DNA of 64,000 nt, taken from Malachius bipustulatus (lineage: Eukaryota; Arthropoda; Insecta; Coleoptera; Melyridae). Within the stretch, counting starts at the first letter, position 1; each line of letters opens with the position of its first letter. A program made the translations under genes and the position numbers. Below the pieces are notes generated by a model. That model ran no database searches and was not told the DNA's origin. It saw only the letters and a program-made list of their open reading frames with translations. The DNA is taken from positions 14,082,268-14,146,267 of the forward strand of contig OU342639.1 of assembly GCA_910589415.1 (NCBI GenBank), in the 5' to 3' direction. Positions 34,030-44,519 of the stretch are shown one piece after another.

Positions 34030-35200
34030 AAGTACAATATAATATATCTCACTCAGCAACGACTTGACTTTAACTTACCTATATGTGCTATGTGCCTTTT
34101 ATCTAGAAACTGCAGTATTAGCAAGGCATTTCTCACATATTCGCATGTTCCACATCACACAAAGAAGCATAATTTTTATTGTTATTTATTTTAATTACGG
34201 TTAAGTGGAGCTCAGAATATTCCTGAGTTTTGACTTCTGCCAACCATCGTAATAATCTCTTGTGTGCGGTGCGGTGGGAATCCATGAACATTGATAATAA
34301 TAGAATAACATAAACAATAATAATAATATTAATAATAATAATTTATTGTTTCCAATAGACAAAGAGCCCAATTACACGAAATATAATATAAAATACATGT
34401 GACAAAAAAAAAGAAGAAAACAAACTCATTCTCCATGGGTTTGTGTCTCCATAATAATTTATTATTATGGATTATAATAATAATTTGTTATCAAAACAAA
34501 CATAGAACATAACCTTGCTTTTCAAATGTTTTCGTTCTTTATCTATTCTTTACATTCTTTACGTATGTTTACATTGTTTACGTCAAACGTAGAGAATTAA
34601 TTATTTACGCGTAAAGGGACATCACTGACCATAAGTATATACCTTCCTAGTTAGTTGTATGCTCCAGCCTATTTAATAACTGTTATTTCACTGCATCAAA
34701 GAGTAGAGTTTGGTATTTGCTTAATCTTAACACATAAATGAAATTTCGTAATTCCCATTGAACAATATAAAAATGAGAAACTTTTGTAAACATAATTTAA
34801 TTTTTAAAGTAAATTTCATTATACGATTACTGGAGGTCACGGATATTAAGCAGCTACGGTTTTTATGGAGAACCGAAATTATTTTTAGGCAAAACACCCC
34901 CATTTTGTAATATAACTAGAAATCTCCGATCTATTTCCAAAGTCTGAAAATAATTTCCCTCGTTGTGTATTTTTAACGTGAAAACATGACCTTATTAAAC
35001 GAGGGCTCGTTTCTGACGAAAGACCCCTCACAAGCAAATACATTTCTCATATACTGAGCGATGCAGATCAACGGATTGATAACAAACTGTGAGGTTAACA
35101 GAATAACGTAAGTGCAGGGTAATAATTATTAAGTGTGTAAACTATAGATAATAAAAATAAAATCAAAAGATTTTAGATTTCGGAAAATTTTGACTTCACT
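34030..35200. other. No gene; simple repeats
   Basis: Contains an (AAT)n tract at about 34300-34350 and AT-rich DNA. No frame or shared repeat is visible until 35.2 kb. Confidence 0.3.
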
Positions 35201-35204
35201 AATA

Positions 35205-35450
35205 GTTTGTGCTTTGAAAATGATGACAAATAACACGCACACCTGTCACGTGTCTCTTAAAACTGTCAAATTTTACATTTCTTGGGTAAATAATTACAAA
35301 ATATTGCATCAGTTTTGAAAATTAAAAAAAATGTCACAAGAAAAAGTTATTTGATATTTCATTTTTCACCCACGTACCAATTTTGATCCTTCTAGCAAAA
35401 ATATAAAATTACCAAAAATTTGTTGAACTGCGCATTTGAGTTAAAAAAAT
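35205..35450 (+). repeat. Uninterrupted paralogue of the I-element target repeat
   Basis: TAGTTTGTGCTTTGAAAATG, CACGCACACCTGTCACGTG, ATTACAAAATATTGCATCAG and ATTTGTTGAACTG follow in the same order as in 22.57-22.72 kb plus 25.36-25.50 kb. At the position of the TACAAAATATGGC duplication this copy reads TACAAAATATTGC once, as expected for an empty site. Its right edge joins the truncated Jockey-type copy. Confidence 0.75.
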
Positions 35451-37095
35451 ATTGTTCCACACCTCGGTGACGTAGATGAGGAGGTCACCAGTTGACCTCT
35501 GTTTGCGGAATCCGTATTGGCGGTCGCTGATTATATTAGCTCCTTCCAAGTACTTTAAAAAATGTGGGTTAATAGCTTTCTCCATAATCTTGGATATTAC
35601 TGAATAGTTATTTGGTATAGTCTTTTTGCCTTTCTTGGGAATAAGTTGGATCCGTGCACATTTCCAGCAGGAAGGAAATATTCCCTTTTTATACGCCTAA
35701 AATAATGCGCTTTATGACACGCTGTCGGGAAACAATGTCTGACATTTTGGGCTCTACGGAAGGGATCATTGGCAGAGTTCTTCCCTGAAAGTCGACGGAA
35801 GAGTATGAAGAAAATACTCTTGCCAACAAGTTCGCCTTCTCAGTAGCCGTAGATGCGATAGTCCCGTCTGTCCGTGTAAGTGGTGGAATCGTGGATCTGG
35901 TGAAGTTCTGACTGACTGCCTTAGTGACCGACCAAAAAGATTTCGAACCGTTAGGGCAGGAGAGAAGTTTGTTCCTAATTTTTTGGTTGTGAGCTTCCTT
36001 GGTTTGATCTATTATTTCGTTGCATCTGTTTCGAGCAAGGATGAAATTGTGGTGGATTATGCCATCGGGGCTGTCTCGCCATTGGCGAAAAGCCAGTTGT
36101 TTGGAGGCGACAGCTTTCTTGAATCTTTTGTTGCACCAAGGTTTGCTGTCTGAGGGCTGTTTTCTTGAAAAGGGAATGTAGGCTTTCATGCCTGTTAGGA
36201 TGACTTGAGCAACTTCCCTAGCACAAACAGATGGATCATTAGAGCCGAAACAAACACTGCACCATGGAAAATCTCGATAATATTCCCTGAGTTTTTCCCA
36301 TTTAGCAGATCTATAGTGCCAGACTACACGAGGTTTACTTGCTTCTTTAACACTTGTAATTGGTAGCACACAAGATGTTGAGACGAGTTTGTATTCCGAG
36401 GAACCCAGTAGGGCTTTCACCGTGATAGTATATATTTGAGGGTTCGTGGTCAAAAACAGGTCCAAAAAGCTAGCGAATTCTCCCTCGCGATCGAGAATGC
36501 GGGTTGGTTCATCAACGAGCTGGGTAAAACCACAGCTAATAGCAAACGATTCCGCTTCACGGCCTTCTTCATCAGTGAAGTTTGAGTATTATTATGTACA
36601 TTAAAATCACCCAAGATAGATATCTCGGCTTTAGGGTAGTTTATCCGTATGCAGTAAACAGTTTTTGTCAGGGGTAAAAAAAGTGTCCTATACTGTGTAT
36701 CGCTTGGTGGTCGGTATAAACAACAGATAAATCTCGTCGTTTGTCGGTCTGTTATCCTAAGCCACATGACGTCAAAGTCATTGGGCTCAAAGTCTTCCTC
36801 ACGTTGGCAGGAAAGGTCACTTCTGACAAAAATGCCAATTCCGAAGTTACGTCTAAATCGGAAATGAAAGTCATATCCTGGATAAAGATAATTAACTGTG
36901 CTTGACGACGCTTGAACTTTTGTTTCGCATAGTGCTAGAATGTGAGGTTTATTTGCCTGAAGATGTTGATGTACTGAATTGATGTTCGTGTTTAAACCTC
37001 TAATATTACAAAAGTCGACTAAAAATTTTTCCATTCTTGAGGTGTTATTATTCTTTCTCCTGCATGAATGTGCCACTGGATTAGCCCCCGCCCGG
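35451..37095 (-). pseudogene. Jockey-type ORF2, endonuclease to start of RT, 3' part missing
   Basis: On the minus strand, endonuclease (37076 down to about 36470) starts MEKFLVDFCNIRGLNTN and has LALCETK, CCLYRPPS and ILGDFNVHNN. A frameshift near 36580 moves it to the next frame, which continues with FLTTNPQIYTITVKALLGSS and the linker (PWCNKRFKKAVASKQLAFRQ, SFWSVTKAV) to a stop at 35689. Beyond it, ARIQLIPKKGKKTI and QYGFRKQRSTGDLL mark the beginning of RT. Sequence similarity ends at about 35451, before the catalytic motifs. The GTTCCACACCTC junction with the repeat at 35.2 kb therefore looks like a deletion or rearrangement, not a normal 3' end. A related copy is at 46.7-48.8 kb. Confidence 0.75.
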
Positions 37096-37097
37096 AG

Positions 37098-37244
37098 ATC
37101 CGATGTAATTAATATTGTGTGTATTTAAGTAGGTACTAAAAATAAATCTTTGTTTTCAGAGCAACGCAATTATTTATTTAATATTTTCAATTCTTAATAA
37201 GCTTGGGGGCATTACTGTCTTATAAATATACAAATATACACGGT
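37098..37244. other. Short spacer
   Basis: AT-rich DNA between the Jockey-type copy and a partial MITE. Nothing supported. Confidence 0.3.
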
Positions 37245-37351
37245 GGGGCGCCAGTACCGCCTATATCGTGGGCAGGTTTTGGAAAACCACTTTTTCGTGA
37301 TCTGTGAGTCAGAATCGGTGGACATTTGATGAGTTTGGGGGATTTTCGAAC
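37245..37351. repeat. Partial copy of the TCGTGGGCAG hairpin MITE
   Basis: TATCGTGGGCAGG, GGAAAACCACTTTTTCGTGA and GGTGGACATTTGATGAG match 59.73-59.90 kb and 61.49-61.60 kb. The copy is cut off exactly where the 3.03-kb mariner-type element begins (TA at 37352). The other half is not found beyond the right end of that element. Confidence 0.6.
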
Positions 37352-37828
37352 TACAGGGTGTTACAAAAAAGGAGGTCAAGCTCTTGGCCACAGATTGTTG
37401 GGCCAAAAATAATGACACTTTTCTTATGCCATTTTTCACATAGGCGTCCCATTTTCAAGATACAGGGTGTCAAACTTTAAATAAAAAAAAGTTTTTTATC
37501 AATAACTCCGTTATTTTTTAAGATACTCACTTGAAAATTTGCATAGCCTTCTTTCTTATGCAGACACACATTTTTAGGAAAAAAAATCAAAGAAAATCCA
37601 AGCGCGAGCGCACGAAAGGGGGTTTATGGCAGACCTTGGCCCCCCAACATTTTTCTGCGTACGCCTATGGCTCTGATGTATGGTTTTTTTGATTGAGCGT
37701 TTATTTGTTTTACTATCCTCACTTCTATAACATTTTGATTTAGGCCTTCGTTTACGAGATATATCAACATGTTTGGGTGTGTGTCATTGATCAACTTACT
37801 GATATTTAAATTTCCCAATTTCTTTTTA

Positions 37829-37893
37829 GAGCGGTGATTCGGTGGTGGCTGATTCGGATATGTTTCTGCATAACGTGTTCGTCTAATAGTCAA
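37829..37893 (-). pseudogene. Short remnant of a second transposase N-terminal domain
   Basis: On the minus strand, TIRRTRYAETYPNQPPPNHR aligns with AARRYAETYRNRYHSERR from the transposase gene 400 bases away. The reading then passes into the terminal repeat (SKKKLGNLNIS), so it is cut. It points away from the full gene and is a relic of a related transposase. Confidence 0.5.
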
Positions 37894-38127
37894 AGTAAAA
37901 TAGGTAAATTCGGATTAAAATGCTGACTGTAATTTATTTAAGACTTACTTAGACGGGACAACAGAATTTTCTAAGCAGACCTTGAAAATAAAAACAAATG
38001 AGACGTTTAGTTGTCAAAACAATTATTAATAAATAAGCTGCCATAGTAACAAATATTATTACTCTTTATCATAAGTATTGTAGTACATCTACAAAGTACC
38101 TATTGTAGCAAATTTAAAAAATACAGA

Positions 38128-39303
38128 ATGGCAAATAGAGAAGAATTATTGTCATTTTCACATATGACAGATATGCTGTTGATGATGGGTAATAAATTTA
38201 TTATCATTATAATTTTCTTAAATAAATTATTTACCATACGTTGTAGGAAAATGTAATTCCAATGCTAATTTAGCTGCTCGGCGTTATGCGGAGACATATC
38301 GGAATCGGTATCATTCAGAGAGAAGACTTTTCTTAAGTATAATTCGTCGTCTAAGAGAATCTGGGAAATTAAACGAACTGAGGGGGTAGGTCAATGTGGA
38401 CGGCCAAATAAGCTTCGACCAAATCAGGAGGAGCAAATTTTACAAACAGTGGAAGCCAATCCAGGTACAAGTACTAGGATAATAGCCCGAGAGATGGTAA
38501 ATAACGGAGGCGTCAACATTAACTCTTCTAATGTGCACAGAGTCTTGAAGCAGCAATTGTTAAATCCGTACCATGTTCAGAGAGTGCAAGCGCTATTACC
38601 AACAGACTTTGAAGCAAGATCAACATTTTGTCGTTGGCTTTTGCAAGAAAATATTCGTGATCTTCATTTTACGAGATCCATTTTGTTCTCAGATGAAGCC
38701 ACATTTACTCGTAATGGATTAACAAATATTCACAACACTCACGTATGGGCGGATGCAAATCCAAAAGCTACTGTAGCGGCACAATATCACCAAGTAAATT
38801 TTAAAGTAAACGTATGGGCGGGAATAGTTGATAATTTTCTTTTAGGTCCGACTTTTCTGCCACCCCGTTTAAATGCTGCTGAGTTTTATTTATTCTTACA
38901 AGGTACTTTCATAGAGTTACTTGATGATGTGCCTCTAGCGGTTCGACAGAATATGTGGTTTCAGCTTGACGGTGCTCCGCCGCATTATGGTCTAAATGTT
39001 CGGGACTATTTACATTTAATCTTTCCTAACCGCTGGATTGGCAGGGGACAGGATGCACCTGTTCATTGGCCAGCTCGTTCCCCCGACTTCAATCCGTTAG
39101 ATTTTTGTTTTTGGGGGTTTATGAAAGATTTCGTGTACAAGGTTCCAATATTAAGTGAACAACATTTGCGTCAACGAATTGTAGAAGGCGGGCAGCTATT
39201 TAGGCTAAAACCACAAATTTTTCAGCATATTCGGTTCTCTCTCCTCAAAAGAGCCCGAATGTGCATTCACGAAGATGGCAGACATGTTGAACATTTAATT
39301 TAA
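38128..39303 (+). CDS. DUF4817-type mariner transposase, frameshifted near the N-terminus
   Basis: This enzyme cuts and inserts the element at TA sites. An ATG at 38128 opens exon 1 (20 codons, containing MTDMLLMMG). A 58-base intron (38189-38246, GTAATA...TTGTAG) leads to exon 2, with KCNSNANLAARRYAETYRNR, the usual helix-turn-helix region. Near 38370 one base is gained or lost, so the frame breaks after RRLRESGKLN and resumes with GQCGRPNKLRPNQEE. The rest is open to 39303. DDE/D landmarks are FSDEATF, MWFQLDGAPPHY and WPARSPDFNPLDFCFWG. About 38 residues separate the second and third Asp, so this is not the 34-residue spacing of classical mariner. The long frame can also start at a GTG (38449), but that lies inside the protein. 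All three catalytic residues are present. The only clear defect is the frameshift. Confidence 0.8.
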
Positions 39304-40391
39304 ATTAATCATCTTCAATATTCAATTAATGTGTTTAGTTTAAACTTTTATTATTTTTATTTCGTTGTTTTTAGTTGTAGGCTTTTTAACATAAGATATT
39401 GTAGAAATAGCTATTTGCGTTCCAAGATGGGTAAGTGAACTTTTTTATCTGAGGTGATCGTTTGAGGACCGAAGCGAAGCTCAGGTCCTTAAAAGACCAA
39501 CGAAAATAAAAAAGAAACTTGCAAACGCGGAACGCATTACGTTTTTCTCACTACCACAACTACAAAACACAAAATAAAGTACAAAAATTACGAAAAATAG
39601 CTTGTAAAAATTGTGACGTTTATCGATGACGTTTCAAACTATGAATTTATATTCTGGCGTTGCTAGGTTTGCCACCAATTTGTTAATTTTGATTGTTAGA
39701 GACGCACTTCCCCATTGTCGCTATCCCCCTACGGCAAGTGACCTTAAGCGGTAAGTTGTCTTTCCTGCCCTTAGTTACAGTTTTTATTGTATTATCCTAC
39801 ATTTGTTTCACTTACCATTACAGTCGACTTTTTAACAATGAAACGTCAACTTACCGAGGTGGTAGTGAGAAAAGGTAATTTAATACACCGCCATGTTTAA
39901 TTATTGAAAATAAAAAAGAAATTGGGAAATTTAAATATCAGTAAGTTGATCAATGACACACACCCAAACATGTTGATATATCTCGTAAACGAAGGCCTAA
40001 ATCAAAATGTTATAAGAGTGTGGATAGTAAAACAAATAAACGCTCAATCAAAAAAACCATACATCAGAGCCATAGGCGTACGCAGAAAAATGTTGGGGGG
40101 CCAAGGTCTGCCATAAACCCCCTTTCGTGCGCTCGCGCTTGGATTTTCTTTGATTTTTTTTTCTAAAAATGTGTGTCTGCATAAGAAAGAAGGCTATGCA
40201 AATTTTCAAGTGAGTATCTTAAAAAATAACGGAGTTATTGATAAAAAACTTTTTTTTTATTTAAAGTTTGACACCCTGTATCTTGAAAATGGGACGCCTA
40301 TGTGAAAAATGGCATAAGGAAAGTGTCATTATTTTTGGCCCAGCAATCTGTGGCCAAGAGCTTGACCTCCTTTTTTGTAACACCCTGTATA

Positions 40392-41445
40392 AGCTATAGG
40401 TACCTACTTATATGCATTTCCTTCTGACTTGAAATGACTTACCTCGCCAACTTTTAAATCTAGAAAAGACCTTTCTTATACGAAAAGCCATTCATAATAT
40501 AAACGAATACCTAGCCGGTCCATTTTAGAGGAAGACACCGATATTAGTCGGTCATAGTCCTAAAAACGATTTGTAGATCTGTTGATTTTCTGGATGTATG
40601 ATGTGTGTCGACTACTGAAATTATTGTCGCTTTTTTTTCTTGTTTATATGCTATGTTTTCATTCATACAACGTTATACGTTTGCCAGTGGTGAATTGTCA
40701 CTATTTGTGACTGTTTTTTTTTTTTTAATTAGATTGTATTTAATGATCTGCCATACATACCATAATTTGTGTAAAATTATTGTGTTTTTATTGGTGGAAA
40801 AAAATATAAACATATACGTGATTCATTTACAGGAAAAAGTCGACTTTCTCGATTCTGATCTTTCCCTACATTCAAAAAACAACGCAGACATAGCAAATTA
40901 GCAGCAAAATGAGAGTTTTCCACTTCGTGTATAAACAGCGTCTCATTATTGGTCTTCTTTTTACAAGGAGAGCGAGAACAAAACAAACTCTTGTCCTAAA
41001 ACGATTTTCTCTTAAAAATTGATTTACTAACCTGTCAAAGACCAAATAAGAGACCAAATTTTATTGGTTTATCGTTTTTATCGTTTTCGTTAGATTTAAT
41101 TAATCAAAAACTCTAAAGTAGTTTATTTATTGAATAATTATTATTTTCTATTTTTGTGATTACGTGATTCCTCTTAGAATCAAATTAACGTGGTGACAAA
41201 GTATGGAAATATTTTCCATGCCCTAAACACACATGTGTCCCTAAATTAATTGCATTACAAATATGACGTTTTCTGTTCAATCAAAGGTATGAAAAATATT
41301 TCTACAGTTCAGAGTCAGGAATTTTATTTTTCTTGTATTCCGTGTTTTGTATGTGAAGGGATTAACAAAAGACGCATGAAACGTCGAAGTTTACTTACAT
41401 ATAACTATCTGAAACTGACGAATGTCAATTAGTGTCAGCTCGACA
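40392..41445. other. No supported feature
   Basis: AT-rich DNA with short overlapping frames on both strands (near 40.8-41.0 kb). No motif recognised. Confidence 0.25.
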
Positions 41446-41449
41446 AAAC

Positions 41450-41814
41450 ATTGAGAAATCTATATGAAATATTCTCCCCGTGTCCGAATTCGGCAACGAG
41501 CGGAAAAGCTCGAAAGGGAATCGCTTCGCTTTCCCGGTGGTGGAAGCTAGTCTATCCAACCCCGTCTTCTATGCAGGACGTGACTCGCGCGGACTCAGCT
41601 GATCTCGCACGCTGCCGTCGTTCCGATTCCCGAAACATGAGCCTCGGTTTGGCTCGAGCCTAAACTCTACGAACTCAGCCCTTCAGGATCGGGACCATTT
41701 CTGTTAACTCCCTCGGTCATTTGTCGCGGTGATGACGTCGATTACATCCAACAACTAATCTAACGTGTCTAACTAATCATCTGTGAGAGTAAAAAAGAGA
41801 GAAGTCGCAAACTA
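41450..41814 (+). other. Candidate first (non-coding) exon of a host gene with strong splice donor
   Basis: 41480-41750 stands out as much richer in G and C than its surroundings (for example ACTCGCGCGGACTCAGC). It ends with GCAAACTAG followed by GTGAGTTATTTG, a near-perfect insect 5' splice site at 41814/41815. No long open frame crosses it: the 70-codon frame starting at 41451 stops at 41663, before the donor. It is not repeated in the window. A capped 5' untranslated exon is the simplest reading. The downstream exon is not visible, and it could lie outside the window. Confidence 0.35.
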
Positions 41815-41819
41815 GGTGA

Positions 41820-43150
41820 GTTATTTGTAAATGTACGTACCCGCGAACTAAGGTGATATGTGTGAAAGAAATCTCTGTCCGGGAATTATTAATTTAGGGT
41901 GAAGGGTTGAGAGAATCTTTAAATATTTCAGGAGATATTCAACTTGTATTTTGGGTTAGATGATAACATGACACTCCGTCAAGATTCTGTCATGGATTAA
42001 ACTTTTTCCTCGTCAATATTTGATGTCGCGTTCATGGTTCTTTCGAGCGGGAAAGTTTGACGGAAAGGAATTTATAACGTCATTTCGTATGCAGAAGATA
42101 ATTTCCGGTTGTTTTAAAAACATACGCTTGAAAAGGAAGTTTTTAAGGCTGAGTCTCAGGTTTGCCTTCCATGTATGTTTTAACCTTTGCGTTAATTTTT
42201 CATGTAATAATCAAGGGATCTTTTCTATCAAACATCCATAAATTTAAAGAATGTTTTAAAATAACACTGTGAAAAATTTGGTATATTTTGTAGGGAGGTA
42301 TTACTACTATAACTGACAGCTTGCTTATCAAATGATAAACTATAACACTATAATCTTAGATTGAATCAAAAAGAGCGGGTAATTTTTTTTGTTCTCTACC
42401 CTCCGATCAACTATTTCTCTTCGAGTGGTCATGAAAGAATTTCTAAATAATATAAAAATTAAGCTAGGAAGGATTATATATCTTTTGCATCGTCAAATTA
42501 TTCAAGTCACTCCAGTATTTTTTTTTCAATCATATGCAGCGCGCCAGAAACGTCAGGAAACATGGCGTTTTTAAATAATTTCTTCTTCCTAAATTCTATT
42601 ATTAAATGGATGTCATTTTGAGGTATGCAGAAAAAATGTTGAAAGGTATGAGAAGAAAACTAAATTTTTAAGTCACTGCAAGAAATGATTAAAAAAGTTG
42701 AATCAATTGAATCGAAAATAAATCCATTAGATTTTATTCATATACCGTTTTTTTTTATTATGAGTCTAAAATGAACAGAATTGTCTTACATTTAATTTTT
42801 TAAATTACAAAGAATTAAAATTCGGCCGTTTTTGAGCTAATACTTTGGTCTGAACAGTTTTAAATAATAATTAGAAAAAAAACGTGTATGAAAACAGAAA
42901 TGGTGTTAACAAGGCCTGCTGAGTCTCTAGGAAGTCCTTATCTCCTGCGACGTGGTCAGATTCTGGGTCTCAGTGTGTTGATCCAAGGAGATGACGTTTG
43001 CGTCCTAGCTCATAGTTTGGGTGGCTAATAAGTGTACAAGGTGGTTAACAATTGGACGCTCATGCACCATTGTGATTTCGGAAACGGTACAAAATACAGG
43101 ATGGGTTAAATAAAAAAAAATTCACAATTTTATACTCATCTGAAACAAAA
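41820..43150. other. No supported feature (would be intron if the exon at 41.45 kb is real)
   Basis: AT-rich with only chance-length frames. No repeats shared with the rest of the window were noted. Confidence 0.25.
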
Positions 43151-43440
43151 TTAATTAAAACTTCAGGCGTTGTTGAAATATCCTGAAAAACTTAAAAATG
43201 GAGATTTCTTATTTCAATCATATCTTTTTTTATTATTGAAAAAAAATTTTAAGATTTTTGTAGGTTTACATAAGTCATCAAAAGCTATCATCTGTAATTT
43301 CCAAAATTTTCAAGGACTACTAAATCCCAGAGGTTTCATAGTCTACTTTTGTTTTCCTTATGGCCGCCATATTGTTATTTCATGTCATTCGCTATTAAAA
43401 AAATCAAGGAAATAAATAATCTATCACATTAAAAAAAGTT
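43080..43440 (+). repeat. Dispersed repeat, second copy of the 19.3-kb family
   Basis: CTTATGGCCGCCATATTGTT with a preceding AAATCCCAGAGGTTTCATAG parallels 19.42-19.48 kb. It begins near an ACAGGATGGGTTAAATAA string that resembles a worn CAGGGTG end. Confidence 0.45.
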
Positions 43441-43769
43441 CCTAAAAATTTTATTATTTTTTCGAAAAAAAAAAGAAAATGATTTCACCGAATAACGTCA
43501 CAATGACGTCGCGACGTGACATTGCTTGCCTGGTTATTTTTTATAAAAAATTGATAGTATATTCTCGCACTACAATGTAGAGATCTTCGTGCTGTTGTAA
43601 TTGTTCTGTGCGGTCAAGTCTCTTTTCGAGAGCTTTTTTCCGTTGCCGCTTTTTTGGATTCTTCGTCAGCCTTTTCGCTGCAGCAAATTCTGCAATGTGA
43701 AGAGACCTACATAGGGATAACGGTCTTACCTAAAAATTATATTTGTTGTGATTACATATGTGAATTCGG

Positions 43770-44500
43770 TTAACCAAATAGTTTCTTGAATATCGGTCGG
43801 CTAAGTAGGAGACCATCTCGTATATGCTTTGAGGATAGCCTAAAATTCGGCTGTGGCTACAGTACAGTAGTACATATTAGATCTTCTAAGGCTTCTGAAC
43901 ACCTTCAGTAGCAGAGATCTTGTGCTCCCCATTTGTAGTGGGATAGAGTTTTTAGGATATCAATTGCGCTGGCACTCGGCTTTGAGTTTGATCATAAGGG
44001 GCTCCCAGGATAATTTTGAGTCAAATGTAAGGCCCAAAAATGTGTGTTTCTTGACTATGGGCAATTCGATGTTGTATAATTTGAGAGGGGAGAACAGAGT
44101 TACAGTGCGTTTATTGCTAATAAGTAGCCTTTTTGTTATTGATGATGACGAAAATAGCTATTTGTTTTGGATCGATTTTATAAATTTTTTGTAGTCTCCT
44201 AGATCTGGGCATTAAAAGTGGGTATATCTTGTATCCAATTCAAGGCATATTCTTGAATATGAAGCTGTACAAGATTATCTGCCGTACTTCGGCAAGGACG
44301 GAATCCCATTTGAAATGTGAAGAGGAGACGATGGTCTTCTAAACACCAAAGGAAGCGGTTGTTAATAATTTTGTTTCTATGAGTTTGCGAATGCGGCAGG
44401 TACGAGATATAGATCTGCAAGATGATGGATACAAGATGATCGATCCCGCTTGGACTTGAAATGCTTGTCAATGGGAAGAATAGTTGAGTTGTACCATTTA
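43770..44500 (-). pseudogene. Jockey-type reverse transcriptase, internally deleted
   Basis: On the minus strand, INNRFLWCLEDHRLLFTFQM followed by GFRPCRSTADNLVQLHIQEY is the RT segment before the catalytic Asp block. The sequence then jumps, near 44210, to the thumb region: LYNIELPIVKKHTFLGLTFD and LSWEPLMIKLKAECQ, then WGAQDLCY. YPQSIYEMVSYLADRYSRNY near 43810 suits the C-terminal end. The middle, including the YADD-type catalytic motif, is missing. Several frame changes are needed. Confidence 0.6.
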
Positions 44501-44519
44501 GAAGGAAATTTTTTTACTG

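Larger units (their letters stand above)
28853..34030 (+). mobile_element. Jockey/CR1-like non-LTR retrotransposon, broken and carrying three insertions
   Basis: Pieces appear in the expected order: ORF1 (28.86-29.48 kb), endonuclease (29.6-30.17 kb), linker (31.37-31.42 and 31.68-32.16 kb), RT (32.2-33.17 kb) and thumb (33.82-34.02 kb). They are separated by a palindromic element (30170-31369), a SINE (31419-31683) and a MITE (33173-33821). Frameshifts and stops occur in every part, so it is a dead copy. The 3' end is unclear. I see no poly(A) tail, and the sequence fades into AT-rich DNA near 34.03 kb. Confidence 0.8.
37354..40387 (+). mobile_element. 3,034-bp Tc1/mariner-type element with inverted repeats of about 480 bp
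   Basis: CAGGGTGTTACAAAAAAGG at 37354 is mirrored by its complement ending CACCCTG at 40387. TA flanks both ends (37352-37353, 40388-40389). The terminal repeats extend to about 37830 and back to about 39905. Each has a second CAGGGTG 109 bases inside (37463, mirrored near 40277). The interior holds one transposase gene on the plus strand. At the inner edge of the left repeat, on the minus strand, lies a short coding remnant reading RRTRYAETYPNQPPPNHR, related to the N-terminal domain of that same transposase type. The element therefore seems to combine two transposase lineages. The terminal repeats are only slightly diverged. Confidence 0.8.
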
